Below are positions 26,386-35,592 of a DNA stretch of 64,000 nt, one piece after another. Source of the stretch: JAOUJD01 sp963726405. Its GTDB lineage: Bacteria; Pseudomonadota; Gammaproteobacteria; Burkholderiales; Burkholderiaceae_F. The number at the start of each line of letters is the position of its first letter. The first letter of the stretch is position 1. The translations under genes were made by a program, and so were the position numbers. Where the stretch lies: contig CAVSCF010000005.1 of NCBI GenBank assembly GCA_963726405.1, positions 62,001 through 126,000 on the forward strand. The letters are read 5' to 3'. Under the pieces are notes generated by a model. The model was not told the origin of the DNA and ran no database searches. It worked only from the letters and a program-made list of their open reading frames with translations.

Positions 26386-27450
26386 TCAGTACCAGCTGCC
26401 GATCGAGATGCCGAGGCCGACCGACGTCTTGCGGAAGTTGTAATCGATCATCGATTCGCCGTAGCCGCTGAACACCTGCAGGTAACCGAAAAGCTTGCCG
26501 GAGATCGGGAAGCGCCAGTCGAATTGCGCGGAGCCCCAGCTCGGGTCGCTCTTGAAGGTCGTGCGCAGGCGAAGGGCCGTGGACCCGCCGCGAGGCAGCT
26601 GGTAATACCCGAGCAGTTCGGCGCGGCCGACGTAGTCGACGATATCCGGGTTGTCATCGTCGATGCCCGTTTCGTTGAGCCGATTCCACACCTTGGCCTG
26701 CAGCACGAAGGGGCCGCGCTCCAGGCCGACCATCGCGTACACGCGGTTCCAGCTGCGCGACAGCGGTTCCGCGCGGCCGTTCGACTGGTGCGCAAGGCCG
26801 AACGACAGCAGGCGACCGCGCAGGCCGAGGACCTCGTAGTCCGTGGGGACCACCCACATCACCTCGGGCTCGTAATTGGTCTCGCGGAACGGGCGCGACA
26901 GGTCGTCGTTGTAGACCTGCCAGTAGCTCTGCTGCGTGTAGCCGATCCAGATGTCGGACGGCGATCCCAGCACCTCCTCGACCATCTTGATCTTGAAGCT
27001 GAGCTGGAACGCGCCTTCGACGTTCTGGTACGGGATCTCCAGCGGAATGGAACCGCGCGTGGGCGACTCCGGCATGCGATTGACGTCCGTGGACCACAAA
27101 CCCGCCAGGATGTAGTTGGGGCGGTAGTACGTGAACTGGAAGAGGCCGTACTTGTCCTCGCGGTCGAGCTCCCAGCGCTGGGACAGCAGCGACCGGCCTT
27201 CGGCGACCTTGCCCGTCGGCACGAGTGCGGTGCGCGGATCGTCGCGCTCGAGGGGCAGCGGCTTGGGTGGCTCGGTGAGCGTCGTCGCGGGCGGCGGCAA
27301 GACCGTTCTTGCCAGGTCGTCGTAGCAACGCAGCCGCTCATTCGCGTCGACGATGTCCCGACAACGCGCCAGGTCCTCGGCCGTCTGGGCCAGGGCGGCT
27401 TCGGCGATGCCGACGAGCAGCGCGACCGTGATGGAGTGCCGTTTTCTCAT
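26386..27450 (-). CDS. pldA: Outer membrane phospholipase A1
   Basis: 354 residues with a signal peptide (cleavage near ALAQ, residue 22). The barrel carries the OMPLA active site: His and Ser in FGLAHQSNGRAEPLSRSWNRVY, with the Asn of SRSWNR completing the catalytic triad. DDDNPDI is also conserved. It hydrolyses phospholipids in the outer leaflet when dimerised by Ca2+. About 75 residues between the signal and the barrel (residues 23-97) are extra relative to E. coli and resemble a small periplasmic domain with a Cys pair (C-R-D ... R-C-Y-D-D-L). The start overlaps the upstream oxygenase stop by four bases. Confidence 0.92.
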   Translation of the reverse strand: MRKRHSITVALLVGIAEAALAQTAEDLARCRDIVDANERLRCYDDLARTVLPPPATTLTEPPKPLPLERDDPRTALVPTGKVAEGRSLLSQRWELDREDKYGLFQFTYYRPNYILAGLWSTDVNRMPESPTRGSIPLEIPYQNVEGAFQLSFKIKMVEEVLGSPSDIWIGYTQQSYWQVYNDDLSRPFRETNYEPEVMWVVPTDYEVLGLRGRLLSFGLAHQSNGRAEPLSRSWNRVYAMVGLERGPFVLQAKVWNRLNETGIDDDNPDIVDYVGRAELLGYYQLPRGGSTALRLRTTFKSDPSWGSAQFDWRFPISGKLFGYLQVFSGYGESMIDYNFRKTSVGLGISIGSWY

Positions 27451-28364
27451 GTGCCCGGCCCCCCGTACGGCTGCTGGCGGAACCACTTCGTTGCGATCCA
27501 TTTCTCGCCTTCACTGACTGGGTTACCACCGTGGAGCGAGCGGGCGTCAAGCTCGCCCTGCTCCGTCGTATACGCGAAATAGACCGCGTTGCCCCGGCGC
27601 GGCAGCACGTCGAGCCCGACCGCAGGAAAGACCGTGGAGCCGCCCGCCGGCACGTCATTCAGGTACATCACCAGAGTCGCCACGCGCTGGCCGCCGTGCT
27701 TGAGCACGACCTCGTTGCCGGGCTGCGCCGGGTCGAAGTAGTCGAAGTGCGGCTTGTACTCGCCGCCGGGCTGGTAGTGCAGGATCTGCAACGGCTCGCC
27801 GCACTCGACGGGATGCTGCACGAGTTCCGAGACGCGACGCTCGATGCGCTGGATCAGTGCATTCTCTCCGCGATTGAAGTGCGTGCCTGAACTCGTGCGA
27901 TGCGGATGGACGTCGTAGTTGCCCGTGGCCGCGTTCACGACACTCGAACGCGCCAGCTTGCCGCGCGACATCTCGATCAGCTCCTCGCACTCCTCGGGCG
28001 CCAGCAGGTTGCCGAACAGGATGACGCGCGGCGCCGCCAGCGCGAACAGCATGGCGACCTCGCGGTCGGAGGTCGCAAAGGCATTGGGGGTCTGCGCGAG
28101 TTGCTGGCTGAACGACTGGCCGTCCGCGGCGGCTCCAGTCGGCGGCACCGATTCCGAAACCGGGGTGACCACCGCGGGAGCGGAAACGGGAGCCGGGGCC
28201 GGGGCCGGGATGGCCGCGACAGCCGCAGCGACGGCCTCCTCCGCCATGCCCTTCTGGTAGCCGGCGGCGAGCAGCGCCCGCAGCAGATCCTCGCGCCCGG
28301 TACGGCGCGCGATCATGTCGCGGAACCAGTTCCTCAGGTCCGGCTGCAGCTGTTCGAACTTCAT
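27447..28364 (-). CDS. 2-oxoglutarate/Fe(II) oxygenase, prolyl 4-hydroxylase type
   Basis: 305 residues. The C-terminal 190 form the P4Hc domain: the iron ligands H-x-D in PHFDYFDP and the distal His in DARSLHGGNPV, then K in EGEKWIATKWF binding 2-oxoglutarate. Residues 50-90 are an Ala/Pro-rich linker after a helical N-terminus that resembles a short recruitment domain. It hydroxylates an unknown protein proline. The ATG at 28364 is chosen because the longer frame overlaps the divergent gabD region. It is coupled to pldA by an ATGA overlap. Confidence 0.88.
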   Translation of the reverse strand: MKFEQLQPDLRNWFRDMIARRTGREDLLRALLAAGYQKGMAEEAVAAAVAAIPAPAPAPVSAPAVVTPVSESVPPTGAAADGQSFSQQLAQTPNAFATSDREVAMLFALAAPRVILFGNLLAPEECEELIEMSRGKLARSSVVNAATGNYDVHPHRTSSGTHFNRGENALIQRIERRVSELVQHPVECGEPLQILHYQPGGEYKPHFDYFDPAQPGNEVVLKHGGQRVATLVMYLNDVPAGGSTVFPAVGLDVLPRRGNAVYFAYTTEQGELDARSLHGGNPVSEGEKWIATKWFRQQPYGGPGT

Positions 28365-28461
28365 CGGTGCTTGATCGGTTTTCCGGGGTGTTCCGGTGGC
28401 CGCGCGGAGGGAGTTTAGCGAGGCGCAGCGTATTCTTGCCCCATTGCCTGAGGAGGTCGCC

Positions 28462-29943
28462 ATGCTGCAGAAAGTCGGATTGCCGCCGCTCGCCGACGGC
28501 TCACTGCTGAAAACCGAATCGTTCATCGACGGTGCCTGGGTCGCGGCCGCCTCCGGCGCCCGTTTCGTCATCCACAACCCGGCCGACGGGCTGAAGATCG
28601 CCGAGGTCGCCAACGCCGGAGCGGCGGAGGCCACGCAGGCCATCGCCGCCGCGCAGCGCGCAATGCCGGCCTGGCGCGGCAAGACGGCCAAGGAACGCGC
28701 GGCCGTGCTGCGCAAGTGGTTCGACCTCATCCTCGCCAACCAGGAAGACCTGGCGAAGCTGATGACCGCCGAGCAGGGCAAGCCGCTGACGGAAAGCCGC
28801 GGCGAGATCGTCTACGGGGCCTCGTTCATCGAGTGGTTCGCCGAGGAAGCCAAGCGCGTCTATGGCGACACCATCCCGACGGTAGCCAACGACAAGCGGC
28901 TGCTCGTGCTGAAGGAGCCGATCGGCGTGGCCGCAGCCATCACGCCGTGGAACTTTCCCAACGCGATGATCACGCGCAAGGTGGCCCCGGCGCTTGCAGC
29001 GGGCTGCACGGTCGTCGTGAAGCCGGCCGAGCAGACGCCGCTGTCGGCGCTCGCGCTCGCCGAACTCGCGCAGCGCGCCGGCTTCCCGGCCGGCGTCTTC
29101 AATATCGTCACCGCCGACGAGCAGAACTCGATCGCGGTCGGCAAGGTCCTGTGCGACTCGCCGGTCGTGCGCAAGCTGTCGTTCACCGGTTCGACCGCGG
29201 TCGGCCGCATCCTGATGCAGCAAAGCGCGCCGACGCTGAAGAAGCTGTCACTGGAACTCGGCGGCAACGCCCCGTTCATCGTGTTCGACGACGCCGATCT
29301 CGACGCGGCGGTCGAGGGCGCGCTGATGTCCAAATACCGCAATGCCGGCCAGACCTGCGTCTGCACGAATCGCTTCTACGCACACGCGTCCATCTACGAC
29401 GCATTCGTCGAACGACTCGCCGTGAAGGCGGAGCAGTTGAAGGTCGGTTCGGGTTTCGAGAACGGCGTGCAGCAGGGTCCGCTGATCGACAGCAACGCGC
29501 TCGCCAAGGTGGAAGCGCACGTGGCGGACGCACGGTCCAAGGGCGCGCGCCTGGTCACCGGCGGCCAGCGTCACGCGCTGGGCGGCACCTTCTTCCAGCC
29601 GACCGTGCTCGCCAACGTGACGAGCGACATGCTGGTCGCCCGGGAAGAAACGTTCGGGCCGGTGGCCCCGGTGTTCAAATTCACGACCGAGCGGGAGGCC
29701 ATCGAAGCGGCGAACTCCACCGAGTTCGGGCTCGCCGCCTACTTCTACTCGCGCGACATCGGCCGCGTGTTCCGCGTCGGCGAAGCGCTCGAGTACGGAA
29801 TGGTCGGCGTCAACACCGGCATCATCTCGAACGAAGTCGCGCCCTTCGGCGGCGTCAAGCAGTCGGGCATCGGACGCGAGGGTTCGAAGTACGGCATCGA
29901 CGAATACCTGGTGCTGAAGTACCTGTGCATCGGCGGCGTCTGA
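28462..29943 (+). CDS. gabD: NAD(P)-dependent succinate-semialdehyde dehydrogenase
   Basis: 493 residues of the aldehyde dehydrogenase superfamily. The nucleotide-binding block is KLSFTGSTAVGRILMQ, the general base Glu is in LELGGNAPFIVFDDADLDAAVEG, and the catalytic cysteine is in NAGQTCVCTNRFY (about residue 298). The double cysteine spaced by one residue is typical of GabD and supports this over other ALDHs. It oxidises succinate semialdehyde to succinate. GAGGAGG precedes the ATG. No gabT is nearby. Confidence 0.92.
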   Translation: MLQKVGLPPLADGSLLKTESFIDGAWVAAASGARFVIHNPADGLKIAEVANAGAAEATQAIAAAQRAMPAWRGKTAKERAAVLRKWFDLILANQEDLAKLMTAEQGKPLTESRGEIVYGASFIEWFAEEAKRVYGDTIPTVANDKRLLVLKEPIGVAAAITPWNFPNAMITRKVAPALAAGCTVVVKPAEQTPLSALALAELAQRAGFPAGVFNIVTADEQNSIAVGKVLCDSPVVRKLSFTGSTAVGRILMQQSAPTLKKLSLELGGNAPFIVFDDADLDAAVEGALMSKYRNAGQTCVCTNRFYAHASIYDAFVERLAVKAEQLKVGSGFENGVQQGPLIDSNALAKVEAHVADARSKGARLVTGGQRHALGGTFFQPTVLANVTSDMLVAREETFGPVAPVFKFTTEREAIEAANSTEFGLAAYFYSRDIGRVFRVGEALEYGMVGVNTGIISNEVAPFGGVKQSGIGREGSKYGIDEYLVLKYLCIGGV

Positions 29944-29960
29944 ACGCCGCCCGCTGAGGA

Positions 29961-30860
29961 TCAGTCGGCGAGCAGCGCTTCACGCGCGCTCGCCAGTTCG
30001 CCTCGCTCCGAGGGGGTGATGACGGGAAAGGAGAGGTCCATCTTCTCCAGCGCCTCGACGACCGCGGCGGCGACGACGAGGCGCGTGAACCACTTGTTGT
30101 CGGCCGGAACCACGAACCATGGCGACTCCTTCGTGGCCGTCGCACGGATGGCGTCCTCGTAGGCCTCCATGTACGCGTCCCAGTGCGCGCGCTCCCTGAT
30201 GTCGCCGGCGGCAAATTTCCAGTTCTTCTCCGGCTCGTCGAGCCGCTCGAGGAAACGCTTCTTCTGTTCGTCCCGGGAGACGTGCAGGAAGAACTTCAGC
30301 ACCGTGGTCCCGTTGCGGCTCAGGTAGTCCTCGAAGCGGGCGATGTCCTGCAGCCGCTCGCGGAAGATCTTCTTCGAAACGCTCTCCGGCGGCAGCTTCT
30401 GGGCGTCGAGCAGTTCGCGATGCACGCGCACCACGAGCACTTCCTCGTAGTACGAGCGGTTGAAGATGCCGATGCGGCCCCGCTCGGGGAGATGCCGCCA
30501 GCAGCGCCACATCCAGTCGTGATCGAGGTCCTCGGCCGACGGCTGCTTGAAGGCGACGACCTGGCACCCCTGCGGATTCACCCCGCTCATGACGTGCTTG
30601 ATGGTGCTGTCCTTGCCGGCCGCGTCCATCGCCTGGAAGATGAGCAGCAGCGAACGACGGTCCTGCGCATACAGCTTTTCCTGCTCGAGCGACAACCAGC
30701 GCACGCCGTCGGCGAGCCGCTGCGCCGCCTGCTTTCTCGACTCGGATTTCAACCCGGCGGTGTCACCCGGATTCACCCGTTTCAGCCGGAAGCGAGCGCC
30801 GTCGGTCACCCGGTACGGATCCACCCAGGCCGCCAGCTGCTTCAACATCTGCCGATCCAT
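29961..30860 (-). CDS. ppk2: Polyphosphate kinase 2 family protein
   Basis: 299 residues, cytoplasmic. The Walker A-like loop is FQAMDAAGKDSTIKHVMSGV, and the lid and Walker B regions are RIGIFNRSYYEEVLVVRVH and RFEDYLSRNGTTVLKFFLHVS. The family moves phosphate between polyphosphate and nucleoside mono- or diphosphates; the exact class (AMP or ADP acceptor) is uncertain. The ATG at 30860 has GGGAG upstream. It diverges from the EF-G-like gene, and an FNR-like box lies 72 bases upstream of its start. Confidence 0.93.
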   Translation of the reverse strand: MDRQMLKQLAAWVDPYRVTDGARFRLKRVNPGDTAGLKSESRKQAAQRLADGVRWLSLEQEKLYAQDRRSLLLIFQAMDAAGKDSTIKHVMSGVNPQGCQVVAFKQPSAEDLDHDWMWRCWRHLPERGRIGIFNRSYYEEVLVVRVHRELLDAQKLPPESVSKKIFRERLQDIARFEDYLSRNGTTVLKFFLHVSRDEQKKRFLERLDEPEKNWKFAAGDIRERAHWDAYMEAYEDAIRATATKESPWFVVPADNKWFTRLVVAAAVVEALEKMDLSFPVITPSERGELASAREALLAD

Positions 30861-30924
30861 TCCAATCTCCCGAGGCATCTGCCCGCGTGGGTAGGATAGC
30901 GAGGGACGGGCGGGCGCGGGGTTG

Positions 30925-30938
30925 TTGAGATCGGTCAA
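30925..30938 (-). promoter_or_regulatory. FNR-like box between ppk2 and the EF-G paralogue
   Basis: TTGAG-ATCG-GTCAA matches a TTGAC-N4-GTCAA palindrome at nine of ten positions. It is centred 72 bases upstream of ppk2 and 83 upstream of the divergent EF-G gene, so it could serve either. The same motif recurs in the 51-58 kb stress cluster. Confidence 0.55.
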
Positions 30939-31014
30939 CGTCTTCGGCTGACAGCCCTGCCCGCGCAGCGTAACGTCGCCTCGGGAAGAGGAATCACAAG
31001 GAGAAACACGCACC

Positions 31015-33078
31015 ATGGCCTATACGACGGAGAACATCAGGACCGTGGCCCTGCTGGGCCACGGCAGCGCAGGCAAGACGACCCTGGCCGAAGCACTGCT
31101 CCTGGCAACCGGCGCGATCCCGGCCGTGGGCAGCATCGAGAAGGGAACGACCGTCAGCGACTCCGACCCGCTGGAGAAGGCCTTCCTGCATTCGCTGCGG
31201 ACCGCGGTGCTGCACCTCGACATGCCGAACACCCGTGTTCACGTGCTCGACACCCCGGGGTTTCCGGATTTCATCGGGCAGGCAATCGGCGCGCTCGACG
31301 CCGTTGAAACGGCCGCGATCGTCGTCAACGCGCAGACCGGGATCGAGATGATCACGTCGCGCATGATGGACTGGGCGGCGAAGCGCAGGCTGTGCCGGCT
31401 GCTGATCGTCAACAAGATCGACGCCGACAACGTCAACCTGCCGCAGCTGCTCGACGACCTGCGCACGGTGTTCGGCAAGGAAGTGCTGCCGATCAACCTC
31501 CCCGCCGCGAACGGCACGAAGATCGTGGACTGCTTCTTCAATCCCGCCGGCGACTCGGACTTCTCCTCGGTCGCCGCCGCCCATCAGGCACTGATCGACC
31601 AGGTCGTGGAAGTCGACGAAGACCTGATGGCGAAATACCTCGAACAGGGCGAGGAGCTCGACCCGGGCCAGCTCCACGCGCCGTTCGAGCAGGCCCTGCG
31701 CGAGGGGCACCTGATCCCCGTGTGTTTCGTGTCGGCCCGCAACGGCGCGGGCATTCCGGAACTGCTGAACATCTTCGAGAAGCTGCTGCCCAATCCCACG
31801 GAGGGCAACCCCCCGCTTTTCTACAAGGGCGAAATCGTCGACGGCCAGCCCCAGGAGGAATTCCGCTCCGAACCCGACCCGAAGAAGCATGTGCTCGCGC
31901 ACGTCTTCAAGGTCGTCGTCGACCCGTATGTCGGCAAGCTCGGGGTTTTCCGGGTCCATCAGGGCACGATCACCAAGGACACCTCGCTGTTCGTGGGCAG
32001 CAGCCGCAAGCCCTTCAAGGTGGGCCACCTGCTGATGCTGCAGGGCGCGAAGACCGTGGACGTGACGGCGGCGGTGCCGGGCGACATCGCCGCAGTGGCG
32101 AAGGTCGACGAGATCGACTTCGACTGCGTGCTGCACGACTCGCACGACGAGGACAACATCCACATGCGCCCGCTGGAGTTCCCGACCCCGATGAGCGGGG
32201 TCGCGATCCAGCCCAAGCGGCGCGGCGACGAGCAGCGCATCTCGGAAGTGCTGCACAAGATGACCGCCGAGGATCCCACGCTGGTGGTCGAGCACGACGC
32301 GACCCTGAACGAGACCGTGCTGCGCGGGCTCGGCGAGCTGCACATCCGCTCGGCGCTCGAGCGCATGGCGCAGCAGTACAAGGTGGAGGTCGAGACCCGG
32401 CCGCCGCGTGTGCCGTACCGGGAGACGATCAGTTCGCCCGCCGAAGGCCACGCGCGCCACAAGAAGCAGACGGGCGGCGCCGGCCAGTTCGGCGAGGTCT
32501 ACCTGCGCATCGAACCGTTGCCGCGCGGCACGGGCTTCGAGTTCGTCGACCAGGTCAAGGGTGGCGTGATTCCGTACAACTTCATTCCCGCCGTGCAGAA
32601 AGGCGTCGAGTCGGTGCTCGCCTCCGGACCGACAGCCGGCTTCGTCATGCAGGACGTGCGCGTCACGGTGTACGACGGCAAGCACCACCCGGTCGACTCC
32701 AAGGAGATCGCGTTCGTCGCGGCCGGCCGCAAGGCCTTCCTCGACGCGCTCGGCAAGGCGCGGCCGATCGTGCTCGAGCCGATCGTCAACCTCGAAGTCG
32801 AGGCACCCGAGTCGTTCATGGGCGACGTCGCGGGCGACCTGTCATCGCGGCGCGGACAGGTGAGGGGAACGCGCGCGATGGCGCCGGGCGTGCTGGTGGT
32901 CGAGGGCCAGGCGCCGCTGGGCGAACTCGAAGGCTATTCGGCGCGTCTGAAGGCGATGACGCAGGGGCGCGCGTCGTGGACCATGTCCCTGTCGCACTAC
33001 GAGCAGGCGCCACCGCAGATCCAGCAGCAGCTCGCGACCGACTTCCAGAGCAAGCGCAAACAGGTCGAGGAGGAGTAA
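31015..33078 (+). CDS. Elongation factor G-like GTPase (EF-G paralogue)
   Basis: 687 residues. GTPase motifs are G1 GHGSAGKT, G3 DTPGF and G4 NKID; the later blocks (YKVEVETRPPRVPYRETI, HKKQTGGAGQFGEVYLRIEPL, LEPIVNLEVEAPE) are EF-G domains III-V. It lacks the canonical EF-G start and the R-G-I-T-I switch region, and has S-G-G-T-like changes, so it belongs to the second EF-G group found beside the housekeeping fusA in many bacteria. No rps or tuf genes are adjacent, which also argues against the main fusA. It probably acts on ribosomes under special conditions. Confidence 0.9.
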   Translation: MAYTTENIRTVALLGHGSAGKTTLAEALLLATGAIPAVGSIEKGTTVSDSDPLEKAFLHSLRTAVLHLDMPNTRVHVLDTPGFPDFIGQAIGALDAVETAAIVVNAQTGIEMITSRMMDWAAKRRLCRLLIVNKIDADNVNLPQLLDDLRTVFGKEVLPINLPAANGTKIVDCFFNPAGDSDFSSVAAAHQALIDQVVEVDEDLMAKYLEQGEELDPGQLHAPFEQALREGHLIPVCFVSARNGAGIPELLNIFEKLLPNPTEGNPPLFYKGEIVDGQPQEEFRSEPDPKKHVLAHVFKVVVDPYVGKLGVFRVHQGTITKDTSLFVGSSRKPFKVGHLLMLQGAKTVDVTAAVPGDIAAVAKVDEIDFDCVLHDSHDEDNIHMRPLEFPTPMSGVAIQPKRRGDEQRISEVLHKMTAEDPTLVVEHDATLNETVLRGLGELHIRSALERMAQQYKVEVETRPPRVPYRETISSPAEGHARHKKQTGGAGQFGEVYLRIEPLPRGTGFEFVDQVKGGVIPYNFIPAVQKGVESVLASGPTAGFVMQDVRVTVYDGKHHPVDSKEIAFVAAGRKAFLDALGKARPIVLEPIVNLEVEAPESFMGDVAGDLSSRRGQVRGTRAMAPGVLVVEGQAPLGELEGYSARLKAMTQGRASWTMSLSHYEQAPPQIQQQLATDFQSKRKQVEEE

Positions 33079-33202
33079 TCGCGCTGGACGGAGGGCCGAA
33101 GCGCACGGTCCTCCGTACGGTCGCTCCCGCGCTCATTTCCTTTCGGCAACGGCCGCTTCGCTATTCTTCGGCCTTCGCCCCGTCTACGAATCACCCGACA
33201 AA

Positions 33203-33664
33203 ATGAAGAAACTGCTGAGCCTCGTCTTCTGCACCCAGATTGCCCTGCTGGCCTCGCCGGCATTCGGTCAGACCAGCGACTCCGCGCTGCTGCTGGCGAA
33301 GATCCAGGCCGACAAGAAGGCCCTCGTCGAGAAATCGCTGAACCTCACGCCGGCCGAGGCGAAGAAGTTCTGGCCCTTGTACGAGAAGTTCCAGAAGGAA
33401 CTGGACGCCCCGCATCGCGAGTACGCGCTGGCGGTGCGCGACTATGTCGGCGCCGAAAAGTCGATGACCGACGCGAACGCGACGCGCCTGGCGCGGGTCG
33501 TCCTCGCGGCCTCGGTGAGCGAGGCCAAGATCCGGGAGCGGCAGTTCAAGGAGGCCTCCAAGGTCCTGCCCGGAATCAAGGCCGCGCGCTACGTGCAGAT
33601 CGAGAACAAGATCCAGGCGGTGCAGCGCTACGAAACGGCGAAGGCCATTCCGCTCGCCGAGTGA
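33203..33664 (+). CDS. Periplasmic helical protein of unknown function
   Basis: 153 residues. A signal peptide (residues 1-22, cleavage after AFGQ) is followed by an all-helical, lysine- and glutamate-rich body. The LNLTPAEAKKFWPLYEKFQKEL stretch resembles the LTxxQ-like helices of CpxP/Spy-type periplasmic chaperones, but the typical repeat is absent. I do not recognise a named family. It lies alone between the EF-G-like gene and convergent pirin. A weak hairpin (33090-33114) separates it from the EF-G gene. Confidence 0.8.
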   Translation: MKKLLSLVFCTQIALLASPAFGQTSDSALLLAKIQADKKALVEKSLNLTPAEAKKFWPLYEKFQKELDAPHREYALAVRDYVGAEKSMTDANATRLARVVLAASVSEAKIRERQFKEASKVLPGIKAARYVQIENKIQAVQRYETAKAIPLAE

Positions 33665-33677
33665 TTCGGCCCGGCCG

Positions 33678-34515
33678 TCAGAAGCGGCCGGCCTGGTAGT
33701 CGTCGATCGCCTGCATCAGCTCGGCGGTCGTGTTCATCACGAAGGGCCCGTGCCACGCCACGGGCTCGTTCAGCGGCCTTCCCGCGATCACCAGCGCCCT
33801 CGCGCTCCCCCCAACGGCGCGGAACTGCACCGCGTCGCCATCACCGAGCTGCGCCAGCCCCACGGCCTCGATCTCCTTCCCGCCGACGTCGACGGTGCCT
33901 TCGTGGACCACCACGAACGCCGCATGGCCGGCAGGGAGCAGCTCCGTGAAGGTCTGCCCCCTCGGGCACTTCGACGTCGAAGTAGCGCGCGTCGGTCGCG
34001 GCCGCCGTCACCGGCCCGGTAACGCCGCGCGACGTCGATCCGGCGATGACCTTCACCCGGACGCCGTCCTCGCGCTCCTCGACCGGCATGCGCGCCGCCG
34101 GATGCTCCTGGTAGCCGGGCGCCGTCATCTTGTCCTTCGCCGGCAGGTTCACCCACAGCTGGAAACCGCGCATCAGGCCCTCGGCCTGCTCCGGCATTTC
34201 CGAGTGCACGAGACCGCGGCCGGCGGTCATCCACTGGATTCCGCCCGGCTCGATCACGCCCTCGCCGCCCTTGTTGTCGCGATGGCGCATGCGGCCGGCG
34301 AGCATGTACGTCACCGTCTCGAAACCCCGGTGCGGATGCGCCGGGAAGCCCGCGATGTAGTCCTGCGCGCGCGGGCTGTCGAAGAAGTCGAGCATCAGGA
34401 ATGGATCGATCGACGGCAGGCCGCTGCCGCCACCCATCAGGCGCCGCAGGCGTACGCCCGCGCCGTCGCTGGTCTGGATGCCGCGCGTGGTGCGCAGGAC
34501 GGGACGCAATTGCAC
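33678..34515 (-). pseudogene. Pirin family protein, single-base frameshift
   Basis: The N-terminal frame (from GTG 34515, preceded by GGGAG) encodes the pirin cupin: RPVLRTTRGIQTSDGAGV, DPFLMLDFFDS, and the iron-binding HPHRGFETVTYML with later His/Glu of GLVHSEMPE. At a run of five C (33957-33961) the frame breaks; the next frame continues with VVHEGTVDVGGKEIEA, then WHGPFVMNT and ends at 33678. Dropping one base gives 278 residues, normal for pirins. These are cupin proteins, some with quercetinase activity, some regulatory. The indel lies in a homopolymer, so sequencing error is plausible. Confidence 0.88.
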
Positions 34516-34595
34516 GTGGACTCCCGGGTCCGGCCACATGGCCGAACACTGCATATGGGGGCGCGGCCCGCGCGATCCAAGGAGGCGCAAGGCCG

Positions 34596-35564
34596 TCAGT
34601 CGATGACGATGTTGGCCCGCTTGATGACGTCCTGCCAGCGCTGCTGCTCGGCGCGGATGAAGGCCGCGAACTGTTCCGGAGTGCCGCCCACTCCGCGCGC
34701 GCTGTCGGCCGCGAAGCGCTCGGTGACACTGCTCGACTTCAGCGCTTTCGTCGCCTCGGCCGCAAGGCGGTCGAGGACCGCCCTGGGCGTGCCGGCCGGC
34801 GCGAGCAGGCCGTACCACTGCGAGGTCTCGAACCCGGGATAGCCCTGCTCGGCCACGGTGCCGACGTCGGGCAGCGCCGCGACCCGCTCGGCGGAGCCGA
34901 CCGCGATGGCGCGCAGCTTGCCGGAGCGCACGTGTGGCAGCACCGCCGGACCACCGATCGAGGCGGCCTCGATGCGGCCAGCGAGCAGATCGGTCAGCTG
35001 CGGGCCGGTTCCCCGGTAGGGAATGTGCACGACGAAGGTGTCCGTCACCATCTTCAGGTATTCGAATGTCAGGTGCCCCGAGCTGCCGTTGCCCGCCGAG
35101 CTGTAATTGAGCTGGCCCGGCTTGCTCTTCGCGAGCGCCACGAATTCACGCAGGTTCTTCGCCGGCACCGCACTGTTCACCACGAACACCGTCGGCACGC
35201 GGGCGAGCAGGACGACCGGGGCGAAGTCCCGGTTGACGTCGTACGGGTGCTTGGACATGGCGTACGGATTCACCGCGAGCACCCCCACGTGACCGAGGAT
35301 CAGCGTGTGCCCGTCGGGCGCCGCGCCCTTGAGGTCGAGCATCGCGATGGTGCCCGCACCGCCCGGCTTGTTGTCGACGAAGACCGTCTGCCCGAGCGAC
35401 TTCGACATCTCCTGCGCCACCGAGCGCGCGACGATCTCGGAACTGCCGCCCGGAGCGAACGGCACGATCAGCCGGATCGACTTGGTGGGGAAGGTCTGCG
35501 CGGCGGCAGCCGCCGCGACGAGCAGCGCACCAGTAAAGACGACGAGGCGCAGGACGTGGCGCAT
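34596..35564 (-). CDS. Bug/TctC-family tripartite tricarboxylate transporter substrate-binding protein
   Basis: 322 residues with a signal peptide (cleavage near AAAQ, residue 24). The Bug family pattern is clear: FPTKSIRLIVPFAPGGSSEIVAR, then FVDNKPGGAGTIA, then LNYSSAGNGSSGHLTFEYLK, and VPTVFVVN. It binds a carboxylated solute in the periplasm. The membrane partners TctA/TctB are not nearby; such orphan receptors are numerous in Burkholderiales. The ligand is unknown. The start at 35564 places the signal at the N-terminus; a longer frame to 35675 overlaps mnmC. Confidence 0.9.
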   Translation of the reverse strand: MRHVLRLVVFTGALLVAAAAAAQTFPTKSIRLIVPFAPGGSSEIVARSVAQEMSKSLGQTVFVDNKPGGAGTIAMLDLKGAAPDGHTLILGHVGVLAVNPYAMSKHPYDVNRDFAPVVLLARVPTVFVVNSAVPAKNLREFVALAKSKPGQLNYSSAGNGSSGHLTFEYLKMVTDTFVVHIPYRGTGPQLTDLLAGRIEAASIGGPAVLPHVRSGKLRAIAVGSAERVAALPDVGTVAEQGYPGFETSQWYGLLAPAGTPRAVLDRLAAEATKALKSSSVTERFAADSARGVGGTPEQFAAFIRAEQQRWQDVIKRANIVID

Positions 35565-35592
35565 GACAGGCTCCGACAGGGAATGGGCCAGC

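Noticed and set aside
31015..33078. Main translation factor EF-G
   Set aside because: It lacks the usual rps-fus-tuf setting and diverges in the N-terminal switch region; a second EF-G fits better.
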